A DNA stretch of 64,000 nt from Rhizomicrobium palustre (GCF_011761565.1 NZ_JAASRM010000001.1:2852139-2916138), one strand, 5' to 3'. Counted from the stretch's first letter, positions 21,095 to 28,190 are shown. The notes: generated by a model from the letters alone, not told the origin. Made by a program: numbers and translations.

Positions 21095-24000
21095 ATTGCG
21101 CTCCCCATGGGGGCTACGCGCCAAATGCGATAGGGCGCGGCCGGGCTTAAGACTGCGTGTTGCATTTTTCCTTGGAGAAGGAAGCGTGCGCCGGTCAGAA
21201 GATCTTCTGCTTCCAGGACGCCTGTATCCGGCAGCTCCCATTCCCACAGTGGAATCTCAAAATCGACTTCCTGCTCGTGATGGGGATCCAGATTGACCAG
21301 CACCAAGACCCGATGCGCATGGCCTAGCGGATAGCGTCCATAATAGAGCACCGAATCATTGTAGGCATTGTAGAAGTTCGTGCCCATATGGGATTGAAGT
21401 GCGGGTTCGGATCTGCGCAGTCGATTGAGCTGGGTAATCTCAGCCACGATATTTTCAGGCACATGCCAATTGCGCGCCCGGATTTCGTACTTATCCGAGT
21501 TCAGATATTCCTCGCGCCCAGGCAGTGCCTCGGCTTCGCAAAGCTCAAAGCCAGAGAAAACACCCCAAAGACCGGAAAGTGTGGCAGCCAGGGCGGCGCG
21601 TATCAGAAATCCGGCGCGCCCCGAATTTTGTAGATAGAGCGGGTTAATATCCGGCGTGTTGACAAAAAAGTTCGGGCGGTAAAACGCATTCACCGGCTCG
21701 GTGCTCAGTTCGGTGATATAAGCGGTCAGCTCTGTCTTGGTATTGCGCCAAGTGAAATAGGTATAGGACTGGGAAAATCCGATCTTGCCCAGATGATACA
21801 TTGTGGCGGGGCGAGCGAAAGCTTCGGCCAGGAAAATCGTGGCGGGATATTCGGCACGTACAGACCCGATTAGCCATTCCCAAAAGGCAAAGGGTTTGGT
21901 GTGTGGATTATCAACCCGAAAAATCCGCACACCTTGCGCGATCCAGAACACCACCACATCACGTAAAGCCAGCCACAGTCCCGGCACGGCATCCTTGGCA
22001 TAGAAGTCGACATTGACGATGTCTTCGTAAACCTTGGGCGGGTTTTCAGCATATTTGATGCTGCCGTCTGGCCGCCAATCGAACCAGCCGGGATGTTCTT
22101 TCAGCCACGGATGGTCGGGTGAGCATTGAATGGCAAAATCGAGCGCGATTTCCATCTGGTGTTCGCGTGCCGCCGCTAGCAATGCTTTGAAATCTTCAAA
22201 GCTGCCGAGCTCGGGATGGATCGCGTCATGGCCCCCATCTGATGAGCCGATGGCATAAACACTGCCGACATCGCCGGGAAGAGCGAGAAGGGTGTTGTTC
22301 TTGCCTTTGCGGTTCGACCTACCAATGGGATGGATGGGCGGCAGATAAAGCACGTCAAATCCCATCGCGGCGATGCGCGGAACTTCCGCTATAACATCGC
22401 GGAAGGTACCGTGACGTGCGGGATTGCCGCTCGTCGAGCGCGGGAAGATCTCATACCAGCTTGCGAAACCAGCGGCTTTGCGATCCGCATCCACCGGAAA
22501 GGGAGCGCTTTTCACTTTGAAGGCGCGCCGATCCGCAAGGTGCATGAGTTCCTTCGCGGAGGGCTCCAGCAGCAGAGCCACTTGCTCGCTTTGCGCTAAC
22601 CCTTGAAGCCGCGCCACGAGTTTATCCAGCCCGTCGCGCAATCCCGGCGCTGCTTTCGCGCGTGCTTCTTCAATCAGGTGTAGACCATCTTGAATATCCA
22701 GCCGCACGTCCTTTCCGGCATCGAGCTTCTTGGAAAGATCGTGCAGAAATCCACCGAAGTGATCGATCCAGGCTTCAATGACAAAGCTATGCCGTCCGGC
22801 GCGCAACAGCGGTATCTCTGCCATCCAGCGATTATTGACCAGCGGCGTCATGGCAAAGCAGCGCGGCGCGTTGTCATCACCCGCCTTGAATTGGACTTCA
22901 GCGGCGAGGAGCGGGTGCCCGTCCGTAAAAATGGAGGCTTCAACGCGCAGGGTTTCACCAACCAGCCGCTTAGCGGCATAGCGTCCACCTTCTACCGAAG
23001 GTGATACAGCCTCGATGATGATGCGGGGCTCCACTGCGGCTTGTTGCGCGCTTCGCAGCACGGATGGCCTGCTACGCACGGCCTTGGCGCGTCTGGCCCG
23101 GAACAGTCTCGTTCGTCCGGGCGCGCGCGCTACATCATCGCTTTGCCTGGCTTGAATTGGCTCAAGATCGGACCATTCCTCAAGATCGGCCAGGATGGTG
23201 CGGTCAAACGCATCCGCCGCCGTGCCTTTGCGCGCGATCACCGCCACCAGCGCGTCGTCGCCAAAAGCATCTGCCAAGCGTAGCGCGATGGTATGAGATG
23301 CGGCGGGATGAATGCGCAAGGAGCCTGGCTTTTGCAAGATAGGCTCGGATGCGGTGAGCAGATTCATCATCTGCACGGTGTCGCCTAAAGGCTCGTTCGT
23401 GCCGTTTTCGAACCCCAGCGGCATTATCACGCCTGTGCCTGTAATGGCTGCGGTGAGCAGGCGCGAACGCCTGAGGTTGATGTCCGCGGGCGGAACATGA
23501 CCCGGTACTTCGGCCATGGCGATCACAGGGGCTATGGATTTCAGATTTGCATATTCCTCCGCCAGCCAGACGCTTTTTTCATCCCACCAGGGAAGCGAGG
23601 AAGTACAGAAGTCATAATGGCCACGGGAAAAACTGCTGAGTGCGTTCCAGGCGATACCCGGCGTGTCGAGGATGAGGACGGCATCTGGAAAGCGTGTGCG
23701 CAGGTTTTCCGCCACCGCTTCCAGCAGCGGCTTGCACTCGATCGGTTTCAGGAAGCGAAACCCGTCTGCGCCATAGCTCTTTAGCCGGCTGAGCGCATCA
23801 ACCCACCAGGTGATCAGCTCTGGGGTGACGGCGTGCGGATTAAGTATTGCCGCTTCGCCGCGATAATTCGTACCGGTATGGCCGCGCTCGGCGGGATAGA
23901 GTATGCGGAAATTTTCTGGATGAGCTTGTACCAAGGGGTGATCGGGCGACAGCTCCGTCATATCGATGTCAAGAATCAGGCGGAAGTCTTTGGGGCGATC

Positions 24001-24132
24001 CAAGCGGCCATCAAGCCCTTCACGAAAGCCATCAGTCATGATGGTGTCGAAGGCCAAGCTCGCCAGCAGCCCGGCGTCTTTCGGCAATTGTGAACCGGTG
24101 TGGCAGATGCGCGGTACAGGCACGATGTTCAC
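21091..24132 (-). CDS. glgE: Maltose-1-phosphate maltosyltransferase with N-terminal degenerate GH13 domain
   Basis: Transfers maltosyl units from maltose-1-phosphate to alpha-1,4-glucan. Residues ~365-1013 are a normal GlgE: an N-domain (PRIIIEAVSPSVEGGRYAAK), a helical insert, and the GH13 barrel (ASWYEIFPRS, LPPIHPIGRSNRKGKNN). Expected catalytic residues are present: Asp741 (FRVDNPH), Glu770 (FLAEAF) and Asp828 (NTPDINP). Residues 1-~350 are extra compared with the ~650-700 residues of the characterised enzymes and look like a decayed second GH13 domain (see findings). The only possible start is GTG 24132; the in-frame stop at 24181 excludes anything longer. It has no clear ribosome site and lies ~12-15 bases after the predicted transcription start. 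First gene of the operon. Confidence 0.93.
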   Translation of the reverse strand: MNIVPVPRICHTGSQLPKDAGLLASLAFDTIMTDGFREGLDGRLDRPKDFRLILDIDMTELSPDHPLVQAHPENFRILYPAERGHTGTNYRGEAAILNPHAVTPELITWWVDALSRLKSYGADGFRFLKPIECKPLLEAVAENLRTRFPDAVLILDTPGIAWNALSSFSRGHYDFCTSSLPWWDEKSVWLAEEYANLKSIAPVIAMAEVPGHVPPADINLRRSRLLTAAITGTGVIMPLGFENGTNEPLGDTVQMMNLLTASEPILQKPGSLRIHPAASHTIALRLADAFGDDALVAVIARKGTAADAFDRTILADLEEWSDLEPIQARQSDDVARAPGRTRLFRARRAKAVRSRPSVLRSAQQAAVEPRIIIEAVSPSVEGGRYAAKRLVGETLRVEASIFTDGHPLLAAEVQFKAGDDNAPRCFAMTPLVNNRWMAEIPLLRAGRHSFVIEAWIDHFGGFLHDLSKKLDAGKDVRLDIQDGLHLIEEARAKAAPGLRDGLDKLVARLQGLAQSEQVALLLEPSAKELMHLADRRAFKVKSAPFPVDADRKAAGFASWYEIFPRSTSGNPARHGTFRDVIAEVPRIAAMGFDVLYLPPIHPIGRSNRKGKNNTLLALPGDVGSVYAIGSSDGGHDAIHPELGSFEDFKALLAAAREHQMEIALDFAIQCSPDHPWLKEHPGWFDWRPDGSIKYAENPPKVYEDIVNVDFYAKDAVPGLWLALRDVVVFWIAQGVRIFRVDNPHTKPFAFWEWLIGSVRAEYPATIFLAEAFARPATMYHLGKIGFSQSYTYFTWRNTKTELTAYITELSTEPVNAFYRPNFFVNTPDINPLYLQNSGRAGFLIRAALAATLSGLWGVFSGFELCEAEALPGREEYLNSDKYEIRARNWHVPENIVAEITQLNRLRRSEPALQSHMGTNFYNAYNDSVLYYGRYPLGHAHRVLVLVNLDPHHEQEVDFEIPLWEWELPDTGVLEAEDLLTGARFLLQGKMQHAVLSPAAPYRIWRVAPMGSAI

Positions 24133-24150
24133 CCAGCGTTGTGGGGGACT

Positions 24151-24176
24151 AACGTGGGTTCGCCAGCGCGGGTTCC
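24151..24176 (-). promoter_or_regulatory. EcfG-type promoter of the glgE operon
   Basis: On the minus strand: GGAAC, 17 bases, CGTT, a perfect match to the EcfG consensus. The -10 ends 19 bases before the glgE start codon, so the leader would be only about 12 bases. Confidence 0.75.
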
Positions 24177-24254
24177 AATCCTAACGAAGCCATAAGACAA
24201 CCAGAACCGCTGTTGAGGAAAAGGTAATCGTTGTGGTTGCCCAGCCGAGGATAT

Positions 24255-24450
24255 TTACGTTACGGCTACACCAGTGCCCCCCAATAGGGCATAGAAGAGC
24301 TTCGCCTCCTTGGGTTTGCCATAGACGCGGCCAAGCTTCGCGGAAAGATAGACGATGATGAACATCATCGGCAGCAGAATGGGCCCCACCCAGAGGAATA
24401 AAAAGCCCTAGCACGCGTCCGCACTGGCATAGGTGCCGACTGCGCAGGGA
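24255..24450 (-). pseudogene. Decayed small membrane-protein reading frame
   Basis: One minus-strand frame translates to a good membrane segment followed by a basic, helix-like tail (FLFLWVGPILLPMMFIIVYL, then SAKLGRVYGKPKEAKLFYAL) ending in TAA at 24255-24257. The same frame is broken upstream by TAG at 24408-24410, with VGTYASADAC before it, and no usable start codon lies between that segment and an earlier TGA. It looks like the remains of a small one-span membrane protein; a 37-residue product from the internal ATG pair is possible but unlikely. Confidence 0.3.
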
Positions 24451-24548
24451 TCATCTCAGCCCGTGCAGATCAATTGGCTGCAGCGCCAGCCGTTCCGGTT
24501 TTTGCCATTTGCTATCTCGCTCATGGCCAGCAAAACGTGCGGGAAAAA

Positions 24549-24573
24549 GGAACAGGCGCGATAAACTCGCGTT
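24549..24573 (+). promoter_or_regulatory. EcfG-type promoter of the PRC-barrel gene
   Basis: GGAAC, 16 bases, CGTT; perfect consensus, 28 bases before the start codon of the gene at 24602. Confidence 0.75.
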
Positions 24574-24601
24574 GTGCCAGTGTGTTGCCGGAGAAAACCT
24601 T

Positions 24602-24955
24602 ATGCCGACGCGTTCAGGGCACACCACGGCCATTCTTGGTTCCAAGGTGGTGGGAACGCCGGTCTATGACTCCGGTGGCGAGAAGGTTGGCCATATTCAA
24701 GACCTCATGCTGGACAAGCTTTCTGACCGTCTGGTCTTCGCGGTGATAGGGATCGGATTTTCCCCTGGTATTGGGCAGCGCTGCTGTCCAGTGCCTTGGA
24801 CGGTATTGGATTTCGATCCCGCCAAGCAGGGCTATGTTCTGGCGCTTTCAGCGCAGCAGTTCCGCCACGCGCCGTCTTTCGGACACGATGAACTGACCGA
24901 GGATGACGGGGCGAGGGCGCGCGAGCTGACCGACCACTTCTACAATGCGATCTAA
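24602..24955 (+). CDS. PRC-barrel domain protein
   Basis: 117 residues. The PRC-barrel core covers about residues 12-80 (ILGSKVVGTPVYDSGGEKVG, then HIQDLMLDKLSDRLVFAVIG and PVPWTVLDFD). The family fold occurs in RimM, photosynthetic reaction centre H subunit and many small stress proteins of unknown role. The ATG is preceded by GGAG at nine bases and by a perfect EcfG box. It is clearly related to the protein encoded at 26096-26482 (shared pattern of DKLSxRLVFAVxxxG and PxPW). Co-transcription with the next two genes is likely. Confidence 0.85.
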   Translation: MPTRSGHTTAILGSKVVGTPVYDSGGEKVGHIQDLMLDKLSDRLVFAVIGIGFSPGIGQRCCPVPWTVLDFDPAKQGYVLALSAQQFRHAPSFGHDELTEDDGARARELTDHFYNAI

Positions 24956-24976
24956 AAAATAAAAGGAGGATGCCCG

Positions 24977-25387
24977 ATGGCAAAGACCACGCGGCGGCAG
25001 CGAAAGACGACGGGCCGTGTCATGCACGAGTTCAAACATGGGGAACTCGGGCGAGGGCGCGCGGGTGGAAAAGTGAAAAGCCGCAAGCAGGCAATCGCCA
25101 TAGCTCTAAGCGAGGCAGGTGCCTCAAACCGCCAATCGCCCACCCAGAAGCGAAAAGCGCGAAAGAAGACGACCAAAAAGCAAGCCCGTGGTGTGACCGG
25201 CCAGCAGAGGCAGGAGGCTGGCAAGACGGTGAAGCGCACGGCCTTAAGCAAAAAAACGACCCGGAAGAAGACAACGCGCAAATCAGCCCAGCGAAAGACT
25301 GCGACCCGGAAAACCCCAACCCGGAAAATCGCGTTGCGGAAGAAAGCCACAAAACGCACCGTGTCGCGAAAGAAGACCCCGCGTTAA
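24977..25387 (+). CDS. DUF6496-type protein with histone H1-like basic tail
   Basis: 136 residues in two parts. Residues ~12-50 (VMHEFKHGELGRGRAGGKVK, SRKQAIAIALSEAG) form a short conserved domain that I recognise as the DUF6496 type. Residues ~52-136 are a low-complexity Lys/Arg/Thr tail (repeats such as KKTTRKKTTRKSAQRKTATR) like the DNA-binding tails of eukaryotic H1 and bacterial H1-like proteins. Nucleic-acid binding is therefore likely but inferred. A perfect AAAGGAGG ribosome site precedes the ATG; the gap to the PRC-barrel gene is 21 bases. Confidence 0.8.
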   Translation: MAKTTRRQRKTTGRVMHEFKHGELGRGRAGGKVKSRKQAIAIALSEAGASNRQSPTQKRKARKKTTKKQARGVTGQQRQEAGKTVKRTALSKKTTRKKTTRKSAQRKTATRKTPTRKIALRKKATKRTVSRKKTPR

Positions 25388-25390
25388 GGG

Positions 25391-25416
25391 GGAACTTCGC
25401 CCCACCGCCCACTGTT
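25391..25416 (+). promoter_or_regulatory. Putative EcfG promoter of the DUF883-like gene (one mismatch)
   Basis: GGAAC, 17 bases, TGTT; the first base of the -10 differs from CGTT. It is 32 bases before the start at 25449. Confidence 0.5.
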
Positions 25417-25448
25417 ATCGGCACACAGAAAATGAGAGGAGTATCGTG

Positions 25449-25742
25449 ATGGATAATCAAACCAGCGGCGATTTCGAAGCTGTGAAGCAGGATGTGAAGG
25501 ATCTGAAGACGGATTCCTCCGCGCTCGCGGGTCATTTACGCAACAAGGCCAGTGACGGCATCAACGGCACCCTCGGCCGTATTGAAGAAACTGTTTCTGA
25601 CATTTGGGACCGCGTGTCGCGCACCAGCACGCAATCCTATGAAGCTGTTGAGCGCAATGTGGAAGAACGGCCCATGATGGCCGTTCTGGCCGCTTTCGCC
25701 ATCGGCGCGTCTGTAGGCTGGTTGCTGGATCGCCGTCGCTAA
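25449..25742 (+). CDS. DUF883 (ElaB/YqjD-like) membrane-anchored protein
   Basis: 97 residues: a long amphipathic helix region (residues ~10-72) followed by one C-terminal membrane span (MMAVLAAFAIGASVGWLL) and the basic end DRRR. This is the plan of the ElaB/YgaM/YqjD proteins, which in Escherichia are stationary-phase, inner-membrane, ribosome-associated proteins. GAGGAG lies seven bases before the ATG; a GTG three bases earlier is less well placed. It has its own weak EcfG box. Confidence 0.8.
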   Translation: MDNQTSGDFEAVKQDVKDLKTDSSALAGHLRNKASDGINGTLGRIEETVSDIWDRVSRTSTQSYEAVERNVEERPMMAVLAAFAIGASVGWLLDRRR

Positions 25743-26095
25743 AAACGGAACAGCACCTCCGTACCGCGTTATGCTCAGTAAGCAGCGGCAACGGGTCTGA
25801 ATGCCTGAGCGAATGATCTGGGAGGCCCTGGCGGGCGTTGGCAACTGTGCCTTTGCGCTTGTCCAGGGCCTCACGCATTCCACGCTGGATGGGTGGGAAA
25901 GCTATCTTCAAGAGGGTGATCGCGGAATCCGGGGGCCACCGGCTGATGTCGCTTAGGATCTGCGCCGGCGCGGGGCTGTCGGCTGGATGCGCCTTCGTCA
26001 GCCACGTTCCGGTTTTCATCGCCTCATCCTCGATGGTTCAGAAAGAGAAACGGCCCGTAGGGACGGGCCGTTTCAATGCGATTAGGCGACGGTGA
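25743..26095. other. Intergenic region, no supported gene
   Basis: Contains the terminator at 26048-26073. Short open frames exist on both strands (for example minus-strand 25743-26019 starting MKTGTWLTKAHPAD), but they have no recognisable domain and I cannot support them as genes. Confidence 0.5.
26048..26073 (-). terminator. Terminator of the minus-strand PRC-barrel gene
   Basis: A perfect 11-base stem (AAACGGCCCGT with ACGGGCCGTTT) and a 4-base loop, followed on the minus strand by a pyrimidine-rich T tract. It lies 22 bases after the stop at 26096. Confidence 0.75.
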
Positions 26096-26482
26096 TCACC
26101 AATAAGGTGTCACGCCGTAGTAGTTATAAAGCGCGTTTTCGCGATCCCGGTCATAGCGATCCCATTCTTCGCCATGGGTGAAGCGAGGAGCGCCACGAAG
26201 CTGGGCGTCTGAGATGTTCACTTCATAGCCGCCGAGATCGGTGCTGTAGGTAAGAAGCGACCACGGAATAGGGTAATGATCATCGCCAATGCCGAGGAAG
26301 CCGCCAAAGCTCATCACGGCATACGCAACCTTGCCGCTCAGCTTGTCGATCATCACGCGGTCGATGGTACCTACGCGGTCTCCGTTCGACCGGTAGACGG
26401 CGGTACCTTCGACCTTGTCGCTGCCGATCAACCCGGCCGTCTCGCGGGCGGACAGGTTTTCGCTTGTCTGCATTTGTGCCAT
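26096..26482 (-). CDS. PRC-barrel domain protein (second copy)
   Basis: 128 residues with a PRC-barrel at about 18-95 (LIGSDKVEGTAVYRSNGDRV, GTIDRVMIDKLSGKVAYAVM, then HYPIPWSLLTY), and a charged Asp/Arg/Tyr tail. Molecular role unknown. AGAGG lies eight bases before the ATG at 26482; a GTG nine bases further upstream is less likely. Controlled by a perfect EcfG box (26520-26545) and followed by a terminator, so it is monocistronic. Confidence 0.87.
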   Translation of the reverse strand: MAQMQTSENLSARETAGLIGSDKVEGTAVYRSNGDRVGTIDRVMIDKLSGKVAYAVMSFGGFLGIGDDHYPIPWSLLTYSTDLGGYEVNISDAQLRGAPRFTHGEEWDRYDRDRENALYNYYGVTPYW

Positions 26483-26519
26483 CGTTCGCACCTCTTATTT
26501 ATGGTTTGACGATGAAGGA

Positions 26520-26545
26520 AACGCTGCGTTGTCCGGGCGGGTTCC
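26520..26545 (-). promoter_or_regulatory. EcfG-type promoter of the second PRC-barrel gene
   Basis: On the minus strand: GGAAC, 17 bases, CGTT; perfect consensus, 38 bases before the start codon. It diverges from the box at 26582-26607. Confidence 0.75.
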
Positions 26546-26581
26546 GGCGTGGCTCGGGTGGGGATTTCTATAAGCGGCATG

Positions 26582-26607
26582 GGAACTTTTGCGCCGCGAA
26601 AGCCGTT
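26582..26607 (+). promoter_or_regulatory. EcfG-type promoter of the 41-residue gene
   Basis: GGAAC, 17 bases, CGTT; perfect consensus, 30 bases before the ATG at 26638. Confidence 0.7.
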
Positions 26608-26637
26608 ACGGCACTGCGAGAAACGAGGGAGATTCAC

Positions 26638-26763
26638 ATGCGTGCAGATATCCGCCCCACACCCGTTCGCGCCGGCTATATCCTTGCGGTCAGCGGCGCT
26701 CTTGCGACTGTCACGTTTACGCTGATCTATCTCACGACGCTTTCTTACGCGACCGGCCTTTGA
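26638..26763 (+). CDS. Small single-span membrane protein
   Basis: 41 residues: a basic N-terminus (MRADIRPTPVRAGY) and one membrane helix (ILAVSGALATVTFTLIYLTT). A GAGGGAG ribosome site and a perfect EcfG box stand ahead of it, which is the main reason to believe in it. The last 32 bases overlap the end of ku on the other strand. I do not recognise a family. Confidence 0.6.
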   Translation: MRADIRPTPVRAGYILAVSGALATVTFTLIYLTTLSYATGL

Positions 26764-27649
26764 CCTTCGAAGGTGCAGTCTTGTGTGCCGGTTTAACCGC
26801 TTCGGCGGGTTTGGCCTTAAGACTGCGCCGCAAGGCTTCCATCAGGTCGATCACGTTGGAGGGCTGTTCGGGCCGCGGTGCCTCGATCGACTCGCCTTGC
26901 TGTTTGCGCTTCACCAGCTCGCGTAAGGCCTCTTCATAGCGATCTCGGAAGGTGGCGGTATCGAAGGGGGCTTTGCTTTGCGAAATGATTTTTTCTGCGA
27001 TGTCGACCATGCGCGCATCGATTTTTTGATCTGAAATGCCACCGAAGACTGTGGCGGGGTCGATCACCTCGTCCCGCATACGCAAAGTATAAGCTAATAT
27101 CCCTTTTCCTGATGGCTCCAAGGCCAGAAGACGCTCGCGGGTGTGCATGACCACCCGTCCCAGCGCGATGCGATTGGTACGGGCGAGAGCCTCGCGCACC
27201 ACGCTATATGCCTGAATAGCGTTGTCATCGCCGGGCAAAAGAAAATAGGGCTCGTCCCAGAACAGCCGGTCGATGTCGCTCGCATCCACAAAGCTCTCAA
27301 TATCAAGATTGCTCGTGGTCTCCTGCCGCACCGCTTCCAATTCATCGGGGGTGACGATCACATAGCGATCTTTTTCGAATTCATAGCCCTTGACGAGATC
27401 GGCACGATTGACCGGTCCGGTATCAGGATCGGTAGGCACCATTTTGATGCGGTTGTTCGTATCGGGGTTGATGAGGTGAAAGGAGATGTCGCGCCGGTGG
27501 TTTACCGCGCCATAAAGCGCGATGGGGCAGCTCACTAAGGATAAACGGAGGTTTCCCGACCATATCGGCCGCGCCGAAAGTGGGGGGCCAGAAGCAGGCT
27601 TGCCGGAAGATGGCTTAGCGGATGCTTTTTTGGGGAGGCGTTTCGCCAT
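26732..27649 (-). CDS. ku: Non-homologous end-joining protein Ku
   Basis: Bacterial Ku, a homodimeric ring that binds double-strand DNA ends and recruits LigD. The core domain is visible from ARPIWSGNLRLSLVSCPIALY through HLINPDTNNRIK, VKGYEFEKDRYVIVTPDELE and a central LLALEPSGKGILAYTLRMRDEV; residues ~260-305 form a Lys-rich C-terminal tail, typical of bacterial Ku and important for DNA binding and ligase recruitment. 305 residues. No ligD is in the window. A perfect EcfG box lies ~94 bases upstream; stress-sigma control of ku is known in Sinorhizobium meliloti. Confidence 0.95.
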   Translation of the reverse strand: MAKRLPKKASAKPSSGKPASGPPLSARPIWSGNLRLSLVSCPIALYGAVNHRRDISFHLINPDTNNRIKMVPTDPDTGPVNRADLVKGYEFEKDRYVIVTPDELEAVRQETTSNLDIESFVDASDIDRLFWDEPYFLLPGDDNAIQAYSVVREALARTNRIALGRVVMHTRERLLALEPSGKGILAYTLRMRDEVIDPATVFGGISDQKIDARMVDIAEKIISQSKAPFDTATFRDRYEEALRELVKRKQQGESIEAPRPEQPSNVIDLMEALRRSLKAKPAEAVKPAHKTAPSKVKGRSRKKAS

Positions 27650-27742
27650 GGCCGGGGCTTTTAAGGGAGGAACGAGCGGGCTCCCGAACGGTCTTGGGAA
27701 GGGGGCTGGGCGGCCGTGTCGAATTCCCGCTCGCGCTGAAAC

Positions 27743-27767
27743 AACGCATCGGTCCCCGTTGGGTTCC
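27743..27767 (-). promoter_or_regulatory. EcfG-type promoter of ku
   Basis: On the minus strand: GGAAC, 16 bases, CGTT; perfect consensus, between the DUF1328 gene and ku. It partly overlaps the region just after the DUF1328 stop. Confidence 0.65.
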
Positions 27768-27778
27768 GATGCTTCGGG

Positions 27779-27955
27779 TCATACCGGCGGGGCGCGCCCG
27801 CGCAAGCCCCCCGTGATAAGGCTGATGGCGAACAGCACGACAAAAGCGATCAACAGGATTTTGGCGATTTCCGCGGCAAGGCCTGCCATGGCGAAAAAGC
27901 CAAGAAATGCTGCGATCAACGCCAGTATGAAAAAAGTCACTGCCCATTGGAGCAT
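27779..27955 (-). CDS. UPF0391/DUF1328 small membrane protein
   Basis: 58 residues, two membrane helices (LQWAVTFFILALIAAFLGFF and IAKILLIAFVVLFAISLITG) with a short glycine-rich turn, and a basic end. This closely follows the pattern of YtjA-type UPF0391 proteins. Function unknown. GAGGA is nine bases before the ATG at 27955; a start further upstream would add a non-conserved extension. A near-consensus EcfG box lies upstream. Confidence 0.85.
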   Translation of the reverse strand: MLQWAVTFFILALIAAFLGFFAMAGLAAEIAKILLIAFVVLFAISLITGGLRGRAPPV

Positions 27956-27984
27956 GGCTTCGTCCTCTTGGGTTGCCGCCAAAG

Positions 27985-28010
27985 AACTCGCGATCTTTGC
28001 TTCAAGTTCC
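27985..28010 (-). promoter_or_regulatory. Putative EcfG promoter of the DUF1328 gene (one mismatch)
   Basis: On the minus strand: GGAAC, 17 bases, AGTT; the first base of the -10 differs. 30 bases before the start codon. Confidence 0.5.
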
Positions 28011-28190
28011 CAGTGCTATGGGCGCAAATTGTAGGCGGAGAAAACAGAAAGCGCGCAAGCAATAGGGGCTGAAAATTGTCACAGAACCTGCCTCAGAGGC
28101 TGCAGGACAGCGCCCGCGTGCCGTGATTAGATTCCAAATACGATTATTGTCCTTTCCAAAGACGGAGATCCGCCGTCACAGGGAACGCCA

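Larger units (their letters stand above)
24133..24601. other. Intergenic region between glgE and the first PRC-barrel gene
   Basis: Holds the EcfG box of glgE (24151-24176, minus), a decayed minus-strand reading frame (24255-24450) and the EcfG box of the PRC-barrel gene (24549-24573, plus). Nothing else was recognised. Confidence 0.6.

Noticed and set aside
25747..25770. GGAAC and CGTT pair after the DUF883 gene
   Set aside because: The spacer is 15 bases, outside the 16-17 of EcfG promoters, and no supported gene follows.
25838..26095. Small plus-strand frame of 85 codons between the DUF883 and PRC-barrel genes
   Set aside because: No domain, weak ribosome site, and it runs through the minus-strand terminator hairpin.
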